From assembly GCA_965206405.1 (NCBI GenBank), contig CBDBJQ010000006.1, positions 2,542,001-2,606,000 on the forward strand: a DNA stretch of 64,000 bases, given 5' to 3'. Of the stretch, positions 1 to 9,126 are shown piece by piece (positions within the stretch are counted from its first letter, which is position 1; each line of letters opens with the position of its first letter). The notes beneath the pieces are model-generated. The model ran no database searches and was not told where the DNA came from. It was given only the letters and a program-made list of their open reading frames with translations. The DNA is from CBDBJQ01 sp965206405. GTDB taxonomy: Bacteria; Pseudomonadota; Alphaproteobacteria; UBA8366. A program made the position numbers and the translations under genes.

Positions 1-17
1 GCCTCCGCTGCCTCCGC

Positions 18-947
18 TCAGGCCGGGACCTCGCCGCGGATGTAGATTTTGTGAAGAAGGCGTCGGGCATTCAGGGCGAACTCATTGCGCCGGTGCATGA
101 CGGTGCGGTTGTCCCACATGAGCAGGTCGCCCTGCATCCAGTGGTGAAAGAAAGCATGCTTGGAGAGACTCTCCGCATGCGTCCACAGCGCATCAAGCAG
201 CGTTTCCGATTCCTCCAGCTCCAGCCCGACAATGCAGGCGTTTTGCTGCTTGCCGAGATACAGCACCTCCTCACCGGTCTCCGGAATCGTCCGGATGATG
301 GGATGGGTCGGCCCGGGAAGCTTGCGCACATCGAAAAGGCCGCGTGCCTGTGCCGTCTCTAGCGTGATGCCGCGGCCATCCCGCAGATAACCGTCGATCG
401 TAAAGGAAGCATCGTGCTTGATCTCGCAGCCCTCGACCCGGGCTCTCAACGCCTTGGGCATGGTCCGGCAGGCCTGCACCATGTCGAGGAAGCCAGTTTC
501 GCCACCCTGCTCTGGAACCTCCACCGCATACAGCAGGTTCATCTTCGGCGGCTCTTCGGTCGAGGCGCTGTCGGAGTGCCATGGATAACTGTCAGCCCCG
601 AAAGCACCGATCGGGTAATCGCCATCCCTGATATTGGAGAGTACGAGGATTTCCGGATGGCTTTCGACAAACATGCGCCCGTTGGCGAGCACCGGACTTG
701 CCTCGAGTTCCCCGAAGCGGCGGGCGAAAGAGACGTAATTATCAGCTTCGAAAACCTGGTCCGGGAAGACAAGAACCCGATAGTCGAGGCAGGCTTGGGT
801 GATGGCGCCGACGGTCGCTTTCTCCAGCCTTCCGGCAAAATCAACACCTCTCATCTCGGCACCGAAGCCGTGCTCACCTGGTTTGATATCGAGGTCACCT
901 CGGCGGTGGCTTCCTTTCGATTTAGGCTTGTACTCGCTAACCCGCAT
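18..947 (-). CDS. TauD/TfdA-family Fe(II)/2-oxoglutarate dioxygenase
   Basis: A 309-residue member of the TauD/TfdA family, which hydroxylates small organic substrates using Fe(II), O2 and 2-oxoglutarate in the cytoplasm. The facial triad is visible: the proximal H-x-D in WHSD (His124, Asp126) and a distal His in MWDNRTVMH (about residue 285), with the 2-oxoglutarate-binding Arg about ten residues later. The start is taken at the ATG; a GTG lies directly before it, and a GGGAAG ribosome site sits upstream of both. It is the last of three same-strand genes with an HpcH aldolase and formaldehyde dehydrogenase, so a role in using small carbon compounds is possible. The substrate cannot be read from sequence. 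A 9-bp tandem repeat lies at the stop codon. Confidence 0.88.
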   Translation of the reverse strand: MRVSEYKPKSKGSHRRGDLDIKPGEHGFGAEMRGVDFAGRLEKATVGAITQACLDYRVLVFPDQVFEADNYVSFARRFGELEASPVLANGRMFVESHPEILVLSNIRDGDYPIGAFGADSYPWHSDSASTEEPPKMNLLYAVEVPEQGGETGFLDMVQACRTMPKALRARVEGCEIKHDASFTIDGYLRDGRGITLETAQARGLFDVRKLPGPTHPIIRTIPETGEEVLYLGKQQNACIVGLELEESETLLDALWTHAESLSKHAFFHHWMQGDLLMWDNRTVMHRRNEFALNARRLLHKIYIRGEVPA

Positions 948-987
948 CACAGTGCTTCCCGGTCTAGCTCCCGCAATCCCCCGGCTT

Positions 988-1749
988 TCAGGCCCGCGCT
1001 TCGGCGATTGCCGCCGACGCGCCCGCGACCATCAGCCGGGCATCGTTCAGAATCGTCACCAATCGCCAACCTGCAGCCAGGTACTCTTTCGCCATCCCGC
1101 CGCTCCCGCAATGGATGCCGGGTATAATCCCGTGCCGGTTGGCAGCCTCCAGGATCGTTGCGACTGCCTCCACGACCTTAGGCGTGGACGGAATCGGAGC
1201 AGGCGCCTCGCCGAGACTGATGGCAAGATCAGACGGGCCGACATAGATGGCATCAAGACCAGGTACGGAGAGAATTTCATCGAGATTATTGAGCGCTTCG
1301 CTGGTTTCGATCATCGCCAGAGTAGCGATATTGGCGTTTGCCCAGTCCTTGTATTTCAGCGGATCGGAGAAGGGAATCCGCACTGGCCCCCAGCTGCGAT
1401 AGCCGTCCGGTGCGTAGCGGCAGGCCCCGACAAAGGCTTCGCATTCCTCGCGATTGTTGACCATCGGACAAATCACCCCGAGTGCGCCGGAATCGAGAAA
1501 CTTCATGATCCAGGCCGGATCGTTCCAGGGTACGCGCACTAGCGGCACCTTGTTCGCCGCCGTAATGGCTTGGAGCATGGTCATGCCGGCCCCGAGATCG
1601 ACCATTCCGTGCTGGGTGTCGACGGTGACGGTATCCCAGTTGAGTTTGGCCATCATCTCCGAGCTGACCGGACTGTTGATTCCAAGCCAAGCATTGACGA
1701 CGCTACCGCCATCAGCCCAGAACCCTTTCAGAGACGCTGGATCACTCAT
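988..1749 (-). CDS. HpcH/HpaI-type 2-oxo acid aldolase
   Basis: A 253-residue class II aldolase of the HpcH/HpaI family, which retro-aldol cleaves hydroxy-oxo acids (for example 4-hydroxy-2-oxoheptanedioate or 2-keto-3-deoxy sugar acids) to pyruvate and an aldehyde. Family landmarks are DTQHG with the catalytic His47, the PLVRVPW segment, CPMVNN and YVGPSDLA. Length is normal for the family. It starts at ATG and lies 40 bases upstream of the dioxygenase gene and 87 bases downstream of the formaldehyde dehydrogenase gene, all on the same strand. The precise substrate is unknown. Confidence 0.85.
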   Translation of the reverse strand: MSDPASLKGFWADGGSVVNAWLGINSPVSSEMMAKLNWDTVTVDTQHGMVDLGAGMTMLQAITAANKVPLVRVPWNDPAWIMKFLDSGALGVICPMVNNREECEAFVGACRYAPDGYRSWGPVRIPFSDPLKYKDWANANIATLAMIETSEALNNLDEILSVPGLDAIYVGPSDLAISLGEAPAPIPSTPKVVEAVATILEAANRHGIIPGIHCGSGGMAKEYLAAGWRLVTILNDARLMVAGASAAIAEARA

Positions 1750-1836
1750 ATTCTCTGTTTCCTTTGCAACGTAATCTCTCCCGTGGCCTCTGTACGATCT
1801 TCATGCTGGCCGGTCATGCATCAGCCGCAAGCGCTG

Positions 1837-2946
1837 TCAGTAGGTAACGACGCTCCGGATGCTCTCGCCGGCATGCATCAGATCGAAAGCCTTGTTGATA
1901 TCCTCAAGCGGCATGGTGTGGGTAATCAGATCGTCGATGTTGATTTTCCCCTCCATGTACCAGTCGACGATTTTCGGTACGTCGGTTCGCCCCTTGGCCC
2001 CGCCAAAGGCGGTGCCGCGCCAGACCCGGCCGGTAACGAGCTGAAAGGGACGCGTGGCGATCTCCGCCCCCGCCGGCGCTACGCCGATGATGACGCTTTC
2101 ACCCCAACCCTTGTGGCAGCATTCAAGAGCAGTCCGCATGACATCTACATTGCCAATGCACTCGAAGCTGTAATCGGCGCCACCGCCGGTGAGATCGACG
2201 AGATGGGCGACGAGGTCGTTGCCAGCCTCGGTCGGGTTGACAAAGTGGGTCATGCCGAAGGTTTCCGCCATCGCCCGGCGGGACGAATTGATGTCGACAC
2301 CGATGATTTTGTCGGCGCCGGCGATGCGCAATCCTTGAATAACGTTGAGACCGATACCGCCGAGGCCGAACACGACGCAGTTGGATCCCGGCTCGACCTT
2401 GGCCGTGTTCATGACCGCGCCGAGGCCCGTGGTGACGCCGCAGCCGATGTAGCACACCTTGTCGAAGGGCGCGTCCTCGCGGATCTTGGCGACGGCGATT
2501 TCCGGCATAACCGAGAAATTGGAGAAGGTCGATGTTCCCATGTAGTGATACACGGTCTCGCTGCCTAGGCTGAACCGGCTCGAGCCGTCCGGCATCACGC
2601 CCTGCCCCTGGGTCTCCCGGATCGCCTGACAGAGATTGGTCTTGCCGGAGATGCAGTATTCGCACTGTCGGCATTCCGGCGTGTAGAGGGGGATCACATG
2701 ATCCCCCTTGGCAACCGAGGTGACGCCGGGGCCGGTATCGACCACGATTCCAGCACCCTCATGACCAAGTATCGCCGGGAAAACACCCTCCGGATCGGCG
2801 CCCGAAAGGGTGAATTCATCCGTATGGCAGATGCCAGTCGCCTTGATCTCGACCAGAACCTCGCCCGCGCGCGGTCCCTCGAGCTCGACGGTTTCGATCG
2901 CCAGCGGTTTTCCCGCTTTGTGAGCGACAGCAGCGCGTGTCTGCAT
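1837..2946 (-). CDS. frmA: S-(hydroxymethyl)glutathione dehydrogenase (class III alcohol dehydrogenase)
   Basis: A 369-residue zinc NAD-dependent dehydrogenase that oxidises the spontaneous formaldehyde-glutathione adduct to S-formylglutathione, a cytoplasmic formaldehyde-detoxifying and S-nitrosoglutathione-reducing enzyme. Catalytic zinc ligands are Cys40 (GICHTDE) and His62/Glu63 (GHEGAG). The structural zinc site is the four-cysteine lobe CRQCEYC plus Cys106. A GLGGIGLN nucleotide-binding motif follows. It matches the class III type across its length. No S-formylglutathione hydrolase (frmB) gene is adjacent; the two downstream genes are an aldolase and a dioxygenase. Confidence 0.95.
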   Translation of the reverse strand: MQTRAAVAHKAGKPLAIETVELEGPRAGEVLVEIKATGICHTDEFTLSGADPEGVFPAILGHEGAGIVVDTGPGVTSVAKGDHVIPLYTPECRQCEYCISGKTNLCQAIRETQGQGVMPDGSSRFSLGSETVYHYMGTSTFSNFSVMPEIAVAKIREDAPFDKVCYIGCGVTTGLGAVMNTAKVEPGSNCVVFGLGGIGLNVIQGLRIAGADKIIGVDINSSRRAMAETFGMTHFVNPTEAGNDLVAHLVDLTGGGADYSFECIGNVDVMRTALECCHKGWGESVIIGVAPAGAEIATRPFQLVTGRVWRGTAFGGAKGRTDVPKIVDWYMEGKINIDDLITHTMPLEDINKAFDLMHAGESIRSVVTY

Positions 2947-3217
2947 CCCGGTGGCTCCCCCATAAAGCCCAATGAAATAATGCGAATGCCGGTGCTTTCC
3001 GGACCCACATTTTATTGTTCCTACCAGAGGTGGTCGGCATTATTGACGGCAAGAGTTGCAAAAGAAATCCCGGAATTCAAGGCGGCACCCAATGTCTTGC
3101 GCCCAATACCTTGTGCCTGATACCCCTGCACCCAATGCCCGGCACCGGACAACGCGCTCTTGACCACCGGCCCCCGCATCGGCTACGTTTCCCGGTCGAC
3201 AGACGGGAGTTTGACCG

Positions 3218-3442
3218 GTGCAAAAAGATATCCATCCGGATTATCACGAGATCGTCGTCCAGATGACCGACGGGACGACCTACAAGACGCGCTCGACCTG
3301 GGGCTCTCCGGGTGACACGCTCAAGCTCGACATTGACCCGACCTCGCACCCGGCCTGGACCGGCGTCCACCGGCTGATCGACAGTGGCGGCCAGCTGGCG
3401 AAGTTCAACAAGCGCTTCTCCGATATCGGCCTGAAGCACTGA
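3218..3442 (+). CDS. rpmE: 50S ribosomal protein L31
   Basis: A 74-residue protein beginning MQKDIHPDYHEI, the typical start of bacterial L31, a small protein of the large ribosomal subunit. It has no cysteine and therefore lacks the CxxC zinc-ribbon pairs, so it is the zinc-independent form. It sits alone between frmA (divergent) and the Hsp20 gene. Confidence 0.95.
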   Translation: MQKDIHPDYHEIVVQMTDGTTYKTRSTWGSPGDTLKLDIDPTSHPAWTGVHRLIDSGGQLAKFNKRFSDIGLKH

Positions 3443-3770
3443 TCTCGATCTAAATTCCCCGGCCTTTATTCCCCGGTCTTATTTTCTCCGGCTTTAATCG
3501 CCGGGCTCTTCGGAAAAATATCCGCATTCTCTTCTCCGACCCGCCACTTCGGCGGCGCGGTTGCGCGCGCCCCGGAAGTGCGGTTGCGTGCGCACAGAAA
3601 AGTTTTCCGCTGCTTCCTTGAATTCAGAATCAGAAATTCCCAACTATCCGTTGTCGGACGCAAAGGATGCGTCCGGTATTCCCGGCGAAACACCTTGCCT
3701 CAGTGAAGCGCATCTCGACAAACCCGGGAATGCGTACCAACAAAGAAACAGCAACATAAGGAGTAAAACT
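3443..3770. other. Spacer between rpmE and the Hsp20 gene
   Basis: A 328-base non-coding stretch. Its first part is rich in degenerate CCCCGG-TTATT repeats with no clean terminator hairpin. The second half is probably promoter and leader of the Hsp20 gene; a possible RpoH-type promoter is listed separately. No small open reading frame stands out. Confidence 0.5.
3617..3647 (+). promoter_or_regulatory. Possible RpoH (sigma-32) promoter of the Hsp20 gene
   Basis: CTTGAA at 3617-3622 is followed after about 16 bases by CCCAACTAT ending at 3647, close to the heat-shock pattern CTTGAA ... CCCCATNT. It would give a leader of about 115 bases ahead of the small heat-shock gene. The match is by eye and the -10 is imperfect. 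Confidence 0.35.
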
Positions 3771-4265
3771 ATGAATGTTGTGAAATTCTCCCCGTTCTTC
3801 AGGCCAGGTTTCGGCTTCGAGCAGATGGCGCGGATGGCGAACGCGGTGGCCAACGAGCAGGATCATCGTTTCCCCGCCTACAACATCAAAACGCAGGGCG
3901 AGAACGCCTACCGCGTGACGATAGCCGTGCCCGGTTTCTCCGCTGATGACCTCGATATCACCCTGGAGGGCAACGCACTCCGCGTCTTGGGCCAAGTCAG
4001 TACCGAAGACAAAGGTGAAAATGGTGGTCAAGCCGAGGGTAAAACCGAAGGCAACCAGCGCGGCTTCCTGCATCGTGGGATCGTCGAGGGTAGCTTCGAG
4101 CGCCGCTTCACTCTCGATGACCACATCGAGATCAAGGAAGCCGAACTCGAGAACGGAATGCTTCACATCGATCTTGTGCGCGAGATCCCGGAAGAGAAAA
4201 AGCCCCGGAAGATCGCCATCACCGCTGGCAACGGACAGCGGACCATCGACGCGAAAGCAGCCTAA
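3771..4265 (+). CDS. Hsp20/alpha-crystallin small heat-shock protein
   Basis: A 164-residue ATP-independent holdase chaperone of the IbpA type, which binds unfolding proteins in the cytoplasm until DnaK/ClpB rescue them. The alpha-crystallin domain spans roughly residues 35-140, with the family pattern AVPGFSADDLDITLEGN early and an FERRFTL strand later. The start chosen is the ATG preceded by AAGGAG at 3758-3763; the reading frame is open further upstream but that part has no family similarity. A strong hairpin follows the gene. Expected to be heat induced. Confidence 0.93.
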   Translation: MNVVKFSPFFRPGFGFEQMARMANAVANEQDHRFPAYNIKTQGENAYRVTIAVPGFSADDLDITLEGNALRVLGQVSTEDKGENGGQAEGKTEGNQRGFLHRGIVEGSFERRFTLDDHIEIKEAELENGMLHIDLVREIPEEKKPRKIAITAGNGQRTIDAKAA

Positions 4266-4305
4266 CCCCTCTCCCGCCTCGCGGAACTCCACGGAATCGA
4301 CAACA

Positions 4306-4337
4306 AAAGGGCGCATCCCTCGGGGTGCGCCCTTTGT
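4306..4337 (+). terminator. Hairpin terminator after the Hsp20 gene
   Basis: AAAGGGCGCATCCC and GGGGTGCGCCCTTT form a 13-14 bp stem around a TCG-type loop, 40 bases after the stop codon, ending in TTTGT. It is nearly symmetric and could also serve the opposite strand. Confidence 0.7.
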
Positions 4338-4401
4338 CGTTCCAGCGTCGTCCGGTGTGGTTCCAGTGTGGTTCCAGATGCAATCTGGATCTGCAGAGGG
4401 T

Positions 4402-5205
4402 TTAGCCCGCGGTTTCCTCCAGGAATTCCCGCAGTGCCGACAGGGTTTCCCGCGGCGATTCGACCATCATCATGTGCCCGGCTCCCGGCAGCACCACGCT
4501 GCGGCAGTCGCCGATGCCCTCGGCAAGCGAACGGGCGCCCCGCGGCGGCGTCATTCGGTCGACAGCGCCCATAAGCAGAAGCGTCGGACAGGTCACTTTC
4601 TCTGCAGCAGCAACCGCGCCCTCATAGGCCGCACAGGCAGCAAGATCAGTGCCGAGCGCATCGGTTAGTTCCCGCTCCACCAAGCGCCCGCTACCGCCGG
4701 TCATCCACATGCCCGGTGCAGGATTGCCGCCACGATGGGCGCGGCGCCCGAAACCCCAGCCTATGATCATATTGACTGCCGCCAGGTGACCTTCCTCCGC
4801 CGCCGACAAGAGCCGCGGATGGACCGGCATTTCTGCCGCAACACCAAGCAGCGCCAGCGCCTGGATGCGACCGGGATACCGGGCCGTCGTCTCGAGTACC
4901 GCAAGGGCGCCCATGGAATGGCCGACCAGCGTGGCGCGCTCGATTCCCGCCGCATCGAGCATTCGCACGGTCCAGTCGGCAATTTCCCCGATCGATGCCA
5001 GCGTCGACCCGGCGCTCGCACCATGACCCGGCAGATCGACCACGGCGACGTTCCAGTCGCGGTGCGCCAGATAGCGCGATTGCTGCTGCCACACCGAATG
5101 GTTCATGCCGGCGCCATGCAGGAACACAACCCACGGCTGGGCCGAATCAGGATTCCGCCCGGCCGTGTGGACAAAAACCTCGACGCCGTCGACGGTGACC
5201 TTCAT
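4402..5205 (-). CDS. Alpha/beta-fold hydrolase
   Basis: A 267-residue alpha/beta hydrolase. The oxyanion segment FLHGAG (about residue 29), the nucleophile elbow GHSMG with Ser97, an acid-loop Asp in GAVDRMTPP and a terminal GAGHMMM His give a full catalytic triad. It follows the O-acetylhomoserine sulfhydrylase gene by nine bases and is probably cotranscribed with it. The fold is clear; the substrate (ester, lactone, thioester or C-C bond) is not. Confidence 0.85.
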   Translation of the reverse strand: MKVTVDGVEVFVHTAGRNPDSAQPWVVFLHGAGMNHSVWQQQSRYLAHRDWNVAVVDLPGHGASAGSTLASIGEIADWTVRMLDAAGIERATLVGHSMGALAVLETTARYPGRIQALALLGVAAEMPVHPRLLSAAEEGHLAAVNMIIGWGFGRRAHRGGNPAPGMWMTGGSGRLVERELTDALGTDLAACAAYEGAVAAAEKVTCPTLLLMGAVDRMTPPRGARSLAEGIGDCRSVVLPGAGHMMMVESPRETLSALREFLEETAG

Positions 5206-5214
5206 CGCCGGGCC

Positions 5215-6507
5215 TCAGCTCTGCGAGGCGCGGAGCGCCCGATCGAGATCGGCAGTTATATCGTCGATATCCTCGAGGCCGACCGAAAGGCGAATCAGAT
5301 CCTCGCCAATCCCGGCTGCCTGTAATTGCTCGGCGGTGAGCTGTTGGTGGGTCGTGCTCGCCGGATGCAGGATCAGGGATTTCGCGTCACCGACATTGGC
5401 AAGATGCGAGAAAATGTCGACCTTCTCGATCACCTTGGCGCCGGCAGCGCGGCCACCCTTGACGCCGAAACAGACGATAGAGCCGGCGCCGTCAGGCAGG
5501 TATTTCTTGGTCTGCGCCGTATCCGGATGGTTCGGCAGACTCGGATGGTTGGCCCAGGCGACGGCCTCGTGTGCCACGAGGAAGGCAGCGAGGTGCTCGG
5601 CGTTCTCCACATGGCGCGCCATCCGCATCGGCAGGGTTTCGACGCCCTGGAGAATGTGGAAAGCGTTGGTGGGACTCGCGCAAGGCCCGAAATCCCGCAT
5701 GCCCTCGAGTCGGGCCCGGGAGATAAAGGCGGCGGGTCCATACTCTTCGACAAAATCGATCCCGTGATAGCCTTCATAGGGCTCGGTCAGGGTCGGGAAC
5801 TTGCCGCTTTTCTCCCAGTCGAACCGGCCTCCGTCGACGAGCACACCGCCGATCGCAAGACCGTGGCCGCCGAGCCACTTGGTCGCCGAGTGCATGACGA
5901 TATCGGCGCCATGCTCGATCGGACGGCACAGATGCGGTGTGGCGAAGGTGGCGTCGATCATCAGCGGCAGTCCTGCCTCGTGCGCGATATCCGCCAGCGC
6001 CTCGATGTCGAGCACCTCAAGACCGGGATTGCCGAGCACCTCGGCGAAGACAAGCCGGGTTTCAGGCCTAATGGCAGCGCGGAAGCCGTCGAGATCGCGC
6101 GGGGGAACAAGATCGGTCGTAATGCCGAAGCGCGGCAGGGTGTAGCAGAACATATTGGTCGAACCGCCATAGAGCGAGGACGAGGCGACGATGTGGGAGC
6201 CACTGTCCATCAGGGTTGCAATACCGAGATGCAGTGCCGCCTGCCCGCTCGCGGTGCACAGTGCTCCGAGACCGCCCTCCAGCGCCGCCATCCTCTCTTC
6301 CAGGACTGCGACGGTCGGATTGGAGATGCGCGAATAGATGTGCCCGGTCACCTCCAGATTGAACAGCGCCGCGGCATGATCCGCATCGTCAAAGACATAG
6401 GAAGTCGTCTGGTAGATCGGAAGGGCGCGGGCGCCGGTCGCGGGATCCGGCTGTTGGCCGGCATGCAAGGCCAGCGTCGCCGGTTTCAGGAAATCCGAGT
6501 TATTCAT
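5215..6507 (-). CDS. metY: O-acetylhomoserine sulfhydrylase (Cys/Met metabolism PLP enzyme)
   Basis: A 430-residue fold-type I PLP enzyme. It most resembles O-acetylhomoserine aminocarboxypropyltransferase, which makes homocysteine from O-acetylhomoserine and sulfide. The PLP lysine is Lys210 in MHSATKWLGGHG, and the YSRISNPT substrate loop is present. The length (about 430, longer than cystathionine gamma-synthase at about 390) and GYHG-type insertions favour MetY over MetB/MetC. It heads a two-gene unit with an alpha/beta hydrolase. Confidence 0.88.
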   Translation of the reverse strand: MNNSDFLKPATLALHAGQQPDPATGARALPIYQTTSYVFDDADHAAALFNLEVTGHIYSRISNPTVAVLEERMAALEGGLGALCTASGQAALHLGIATLMDSGSHIVASSSLYGGSTNMFCYTLPRFGITTDLVPPRDLDGFRAAIRPETRLVFAEVLGNPGLEVLDIEALADIAHEAGLPLMIDATFATPHLCRPIEHGADIVMHSATKWLGGHGLAIGGVLVDGGRFDWEKSGKFPTLTEPYEGYHGIDFVEEYGPAAFISRARLEGMRDFGPCASPTNAFHILQGVETLPMRMARHVENAEHLAAFLVAHEAVAWANHPSLPNHPDTAQTKKYLPDGAGSIVCFGVKGGRAAGAKVIEKVDIFSHLANVGDAKSLILHPASTTHQQLTAEQLQAAGIGEDLIRLSVGLEDIDDITADLDRALRASQS

Positions 6508-6543
6508 CGCTTGCCTTGCTCCTTTAACTGGGCTTCCAAATCG

Positions 6544-6732
6544 CTAGGGCTTCCGAAACACCGATTCGGCAGCGCTCAGAAGTGATTTTTTGCTTTCGAT
6601 GGCCGCCCGGGAGCGGGCGATCTCACCCTCAAGTTCGACAATGTACGCCTCCACCTCCTCGACCGACATCTTCTCGAGGTCGAGCGGTTGATAGCGCCGC
6701 GTCTGCGGCAGATCCTCGTCCCGTTTGTCCAT
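6544..6732 (-). CDS. DUF1192-type small coiled-coil protein
   Basis: A 62-residue acidic protein resembling the alphaproteobacterial DUF1192 family: a short disordered start, then a helix (KMSVEEVEAYIVELEGEIARS) and a second heptad stretch. The ATG at 6732 is preferred because it follows a GAGGGTG ribosome site and gives the usual family length; the frame is open a little further upstream. Function unknown. It lies just upstream of metY on the same strand and divergent from the quinone reductase. Confidence 0.7.
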   Translation of the reverse strand: MDKRDEDLPQTRRYQPLDLEKMSVEEVEAYIVELEGEIARSRAAIESKKSLLSAAESVFRKP

Positions 6733-6882
6733 TGTGTGCACCCTCATCCGACCAGCATCCCGCATTCGGAATTGCCCGTTTCGGGGTTGATGGTATCACC
6801 CGGCCGCATACCTTCCAGCCCACACCTTTGCGACCAACCCACGCACTTCCAGGCCCGCACATTCCCAGGATAAATCCATACC

Positions 6883-7884
6883 ATGGCATTACCCGAAACC
6901 ATGACGGCAATCGAAATCACCGAGCCAGGCGCGCCTGAGGTGCTGCAGCCAACACAGCGCCCGCTTCCCCAGCCCGGTCCGGGCGAAGTACTCATCCGCG
7001 TTGCCGCCGCCGGGGTCAACCGCCCCGATGTGTTCCAGCGCGCCGGCTCCTATCCGCCGCCGCCGGGTCAAAGCGATCTACCCGGCCTCGAGGTTGCCGG
7101 CACGGTTGCCGCGCTTGGCGATGGCGTCGATACGCCCGCCATCGGCGATCCGGTCTGCGCCCTCACCCCTGGAGGCGGCTACGCCGAATACTGCATCACG
7201 CCGGCAGCTCACTGCCTGCCGGTGCCCCAGGGATTCGACATGGTGCAGGCGGCAGCACTTCCGGAAACTTTCTTCACCGTCTGGCACAACACCTTTCAGC
7301 GTGGAGGACTGCAAAGCGGCGAGAACTTTCTTGTCCATGGCGGATCGAGCGGCATCGGCACGACGGCAATTCAACTTGCCAAGATTTTCGGGGCGACTGT
7401 TTTCACCACTGCCGGATCGGCGGAGAAATGCGACGCCTGCCGCGAACTCGGCGCCGACCACGCAATCAACTATCGCGAGGAGGACTGGGCGGCGGTCGTC
7501 GCCGAGCAAGCAGGCAAACCCGGCATCAACCTGATCCTCGACATGGTTGGCGGAGATTACATCCAGAAGAACATCGATCTCCTGGCCTGGGAAGGGCGGC
7601 TGGTGCTCATCGCCTTCCTGAAAAGCCCAACGGCGGAGCTGACGCTCAACCAGTTCATGATCAAGCGGCAAACGATCACCGCTTCCACCCTGCGCCCCCA
7701 GTCGCATGATGCAAAGGCCGGCATCGCCGAGGATTTGCGGAAGAAGGTCTGGCCGCTACTGGAAGACGGTGCTGTCAAACCGGTGATCGAACGGAGTTTC
7801 TCGCTCGCCGAGGCGTCAGCGGCGCACGCACTCATGGAATCGAGCCGTCACATCGGCAAGATCCTGCTCACCACCGAAGCGTAA
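6883..7884 (+). CDS. NAD(P)H:quinone oxidoreductase (PIG3-like, MDR superfamily)
   Basis: A 333-residue zinc-free medium-chain reductase related to PIG3 and quinone oxidoreductase 1. The N-terminal GroES-like domain starts ITEPGAPEVLQP. The Rossmann domain carries GGSSGIGTTAIQLAK near residue 150, and there are no zinc-binding cysteines. Such enzymes reduce quinones or other alpha,beta-unsaturated carbonyls with NADPH. An in-frame ATG at 6901 is an alternative start. It converges on the DUF2125 gene. Confidence 0.88.
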   Translation: MALPETMTAIEITEPGAPEVLQPTQRPLPQPGPGEVLIRVAAAGVNRPDVFQRAGSYPPPPGQSDLPGLEVAGTVAALGDGVDTPAIGDPVCALTPGGGYAEYCITPAAHCLPVPQGFDMVQAAALPETFFTVWHNTFQRGGLQSGENFLVHGGSSGIGTTAIQLAKIFGATVFTTAGSAEKCDACRELGADHAINYREEDWAAVVAEQAGKPGINLILDMVGGDYIQKNIDLLAWEGRLVLIAFLKSPTAELTLNQFMIKRQTITASTLRPQSHDAKAGIAEDLRKKVWPLLEDGAVKPVIERSFSLAEASAAHALMESSRHIGKILLTTEA

Positions 7885-7907
7885 ACCCAGGCGTTATTGT
7901 CCCACAA

Positions 7908-8948
7908 TCATTGGGCGACTGGATCAACCTTGTGGGCGATTGGATCAACCTTGCCCACCGGGAAGGGGCCGAGATGGACCGCCCCATTCTCGATGGTCAG
8001 CGGTAGTCGAACCTCGGAGCGAGAAGCCTGGCCGCCGAATTTTGGCAGGGCCGCCAGGCCGAGAATTCCGGCTGTGCCCGTCACCGTATCGAGCAGCTTT
8101 GCCCCGATCAGGTGTTGGATGAAGGCTTTCATGCCTTCTATCGCTACGGTGCCGGCGCCGGACGGGCGGAGTTGTTCGTCCAGAGTAAATACGGCATCGG
8201 CCTCGATGTTCGTTTTGGGCCAATCGGCAGTGAGAGATTCAAGCGCGACTGTCCCGCCCGCGTCGCGCCATTTTTCATACGCCTCTGCCGTGCTGGCCTC
8301 GAACAGACCTTCCCCCTTCGCGATTATGCGAAGGGCGATTTCTCCCGGTCCTGGAGGAAGAAACAATGCACCGCCGCCAGTGGGAGTGATGCCCGAGATA
8401 TTGAGATCCATAGAATAGGTGGGGGAATAGGCAGCATCCTTCTCCTTCAGATCGACCAGAAACACACCGGTCACCTCGGAAGTAGAGGCAATACCCTCGA
8501 AGAAAAACCCGGTCGCGCGGTATTCCGTCCTGACTGCCAGGTTCTCGTCTTCCTCGAACCAGACCTTGAGGGAAGACGCGCCGAAGACATCCGGTTTGCG
8601 CCCCGGCACCTCGCTCATGGCCCTGATCGTTTCCAGCACCGCCAGTGGAGCCTCCGGTTCCAGTAGAGAAACCTGTAGGGTTAGGGAATCGCCGGTCGCG
8701 TCGACGAACCCGCCTTCGTAAAGTGTGTGAAACCTGAAATCTGAAAGCACCCAGCGGATCCCGAGGGGAAAGCCGCCTCGCACCATGTCGCTGTAACTGA
8801 ACTGGACCGGCGGAACGCTCTCTTCTTCCAGATCATCCAGCGCCGCGACGATCGCCACCCTGGCGTACTCGGAGACAGCGAACCAGAGACCGACATAGAC
8901 AAGAGCGGTGACCGCAAGAACGATTCCGCCAATCCGCAGTTTCCTCAT
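7908..8948 (-). CDS. DUF2125 membrane-anchored protein
   Basis: A 346-residue protein with one N-terminal membrane segment (about residues 7-25, IGGIVLAVTALVYVGLWF), then a large, probably periplasmic region of the alphaproteobacterial DUF2125 type. The family has no assigned role. The last dozen residues (KVDPIAHKVDPVAQ) are encoded by a 21-bp tandem duplication at 7911-7952, so the C-terminus appears to have been recently extended. Confidence 0.8.
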   Translation of the reverse strand: MRKLRIGGIVLAVTALVYVGLWFAVSEYARVAIVAALDDLEEESVPPVQFSYSDMVRGGFPLGIRWVLSDFRFHTLYEGGFVDATGDSLTLQVSLLEPEAPLAVLETIRAMSEVPGRKPDVFGASSLKVWFEEDENLAVRTEYRATGFFFEGIASTSEVTGVFLVDLKEKDAAYSPTYSMDLNISGITPTGGGALFLPPGPGEIALRIIAKGEGLFEASTAEAYEKWRDAGGTVALESLTADWPKTNIEADAVFTLDEQLRPSGAGTVAIEGMKAFIQHLIGAKLLDTVTGTAGILGLAALPKFGGQASRSEVRLPLTIENGAVHLGPFPVGKVDPIAHKVDPVAQ

Positions 8949-8962
8949 TGCTTTCCTTCTTT

Positions 8963-8992
8963 GGGTTTCCTGGCCTGGGGTTTCCTGGCCTG
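8963..8992. repeat. 15-bp perfect tandem duplication
   Basis: GGGTTTCCTGGCCTG occurs twice without a gap in the spacer between the DUF2125 gene and trcR. Confidence 0.85.
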
Positions 8993-9126
8993 GTCCTTCC
9001 CGACCCGGCCTTTGCGCGGAGCGCCTGCAAGCACTATATATCTATCTCTTCCGGTCATCCCGCAACTTAGCGGAACCGACAGACCCCGCCCTCCCGGCCG
9101 GGCCTGCGGACGCAACGGAGTTTGCC

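Noticed and set aside
5326..6585. A 419-codon open frame on the plus strand
   Set aside because: It is antisense to metY, whose protein is clearly conserved; long antisense frames are expected in GC-rich DNA.
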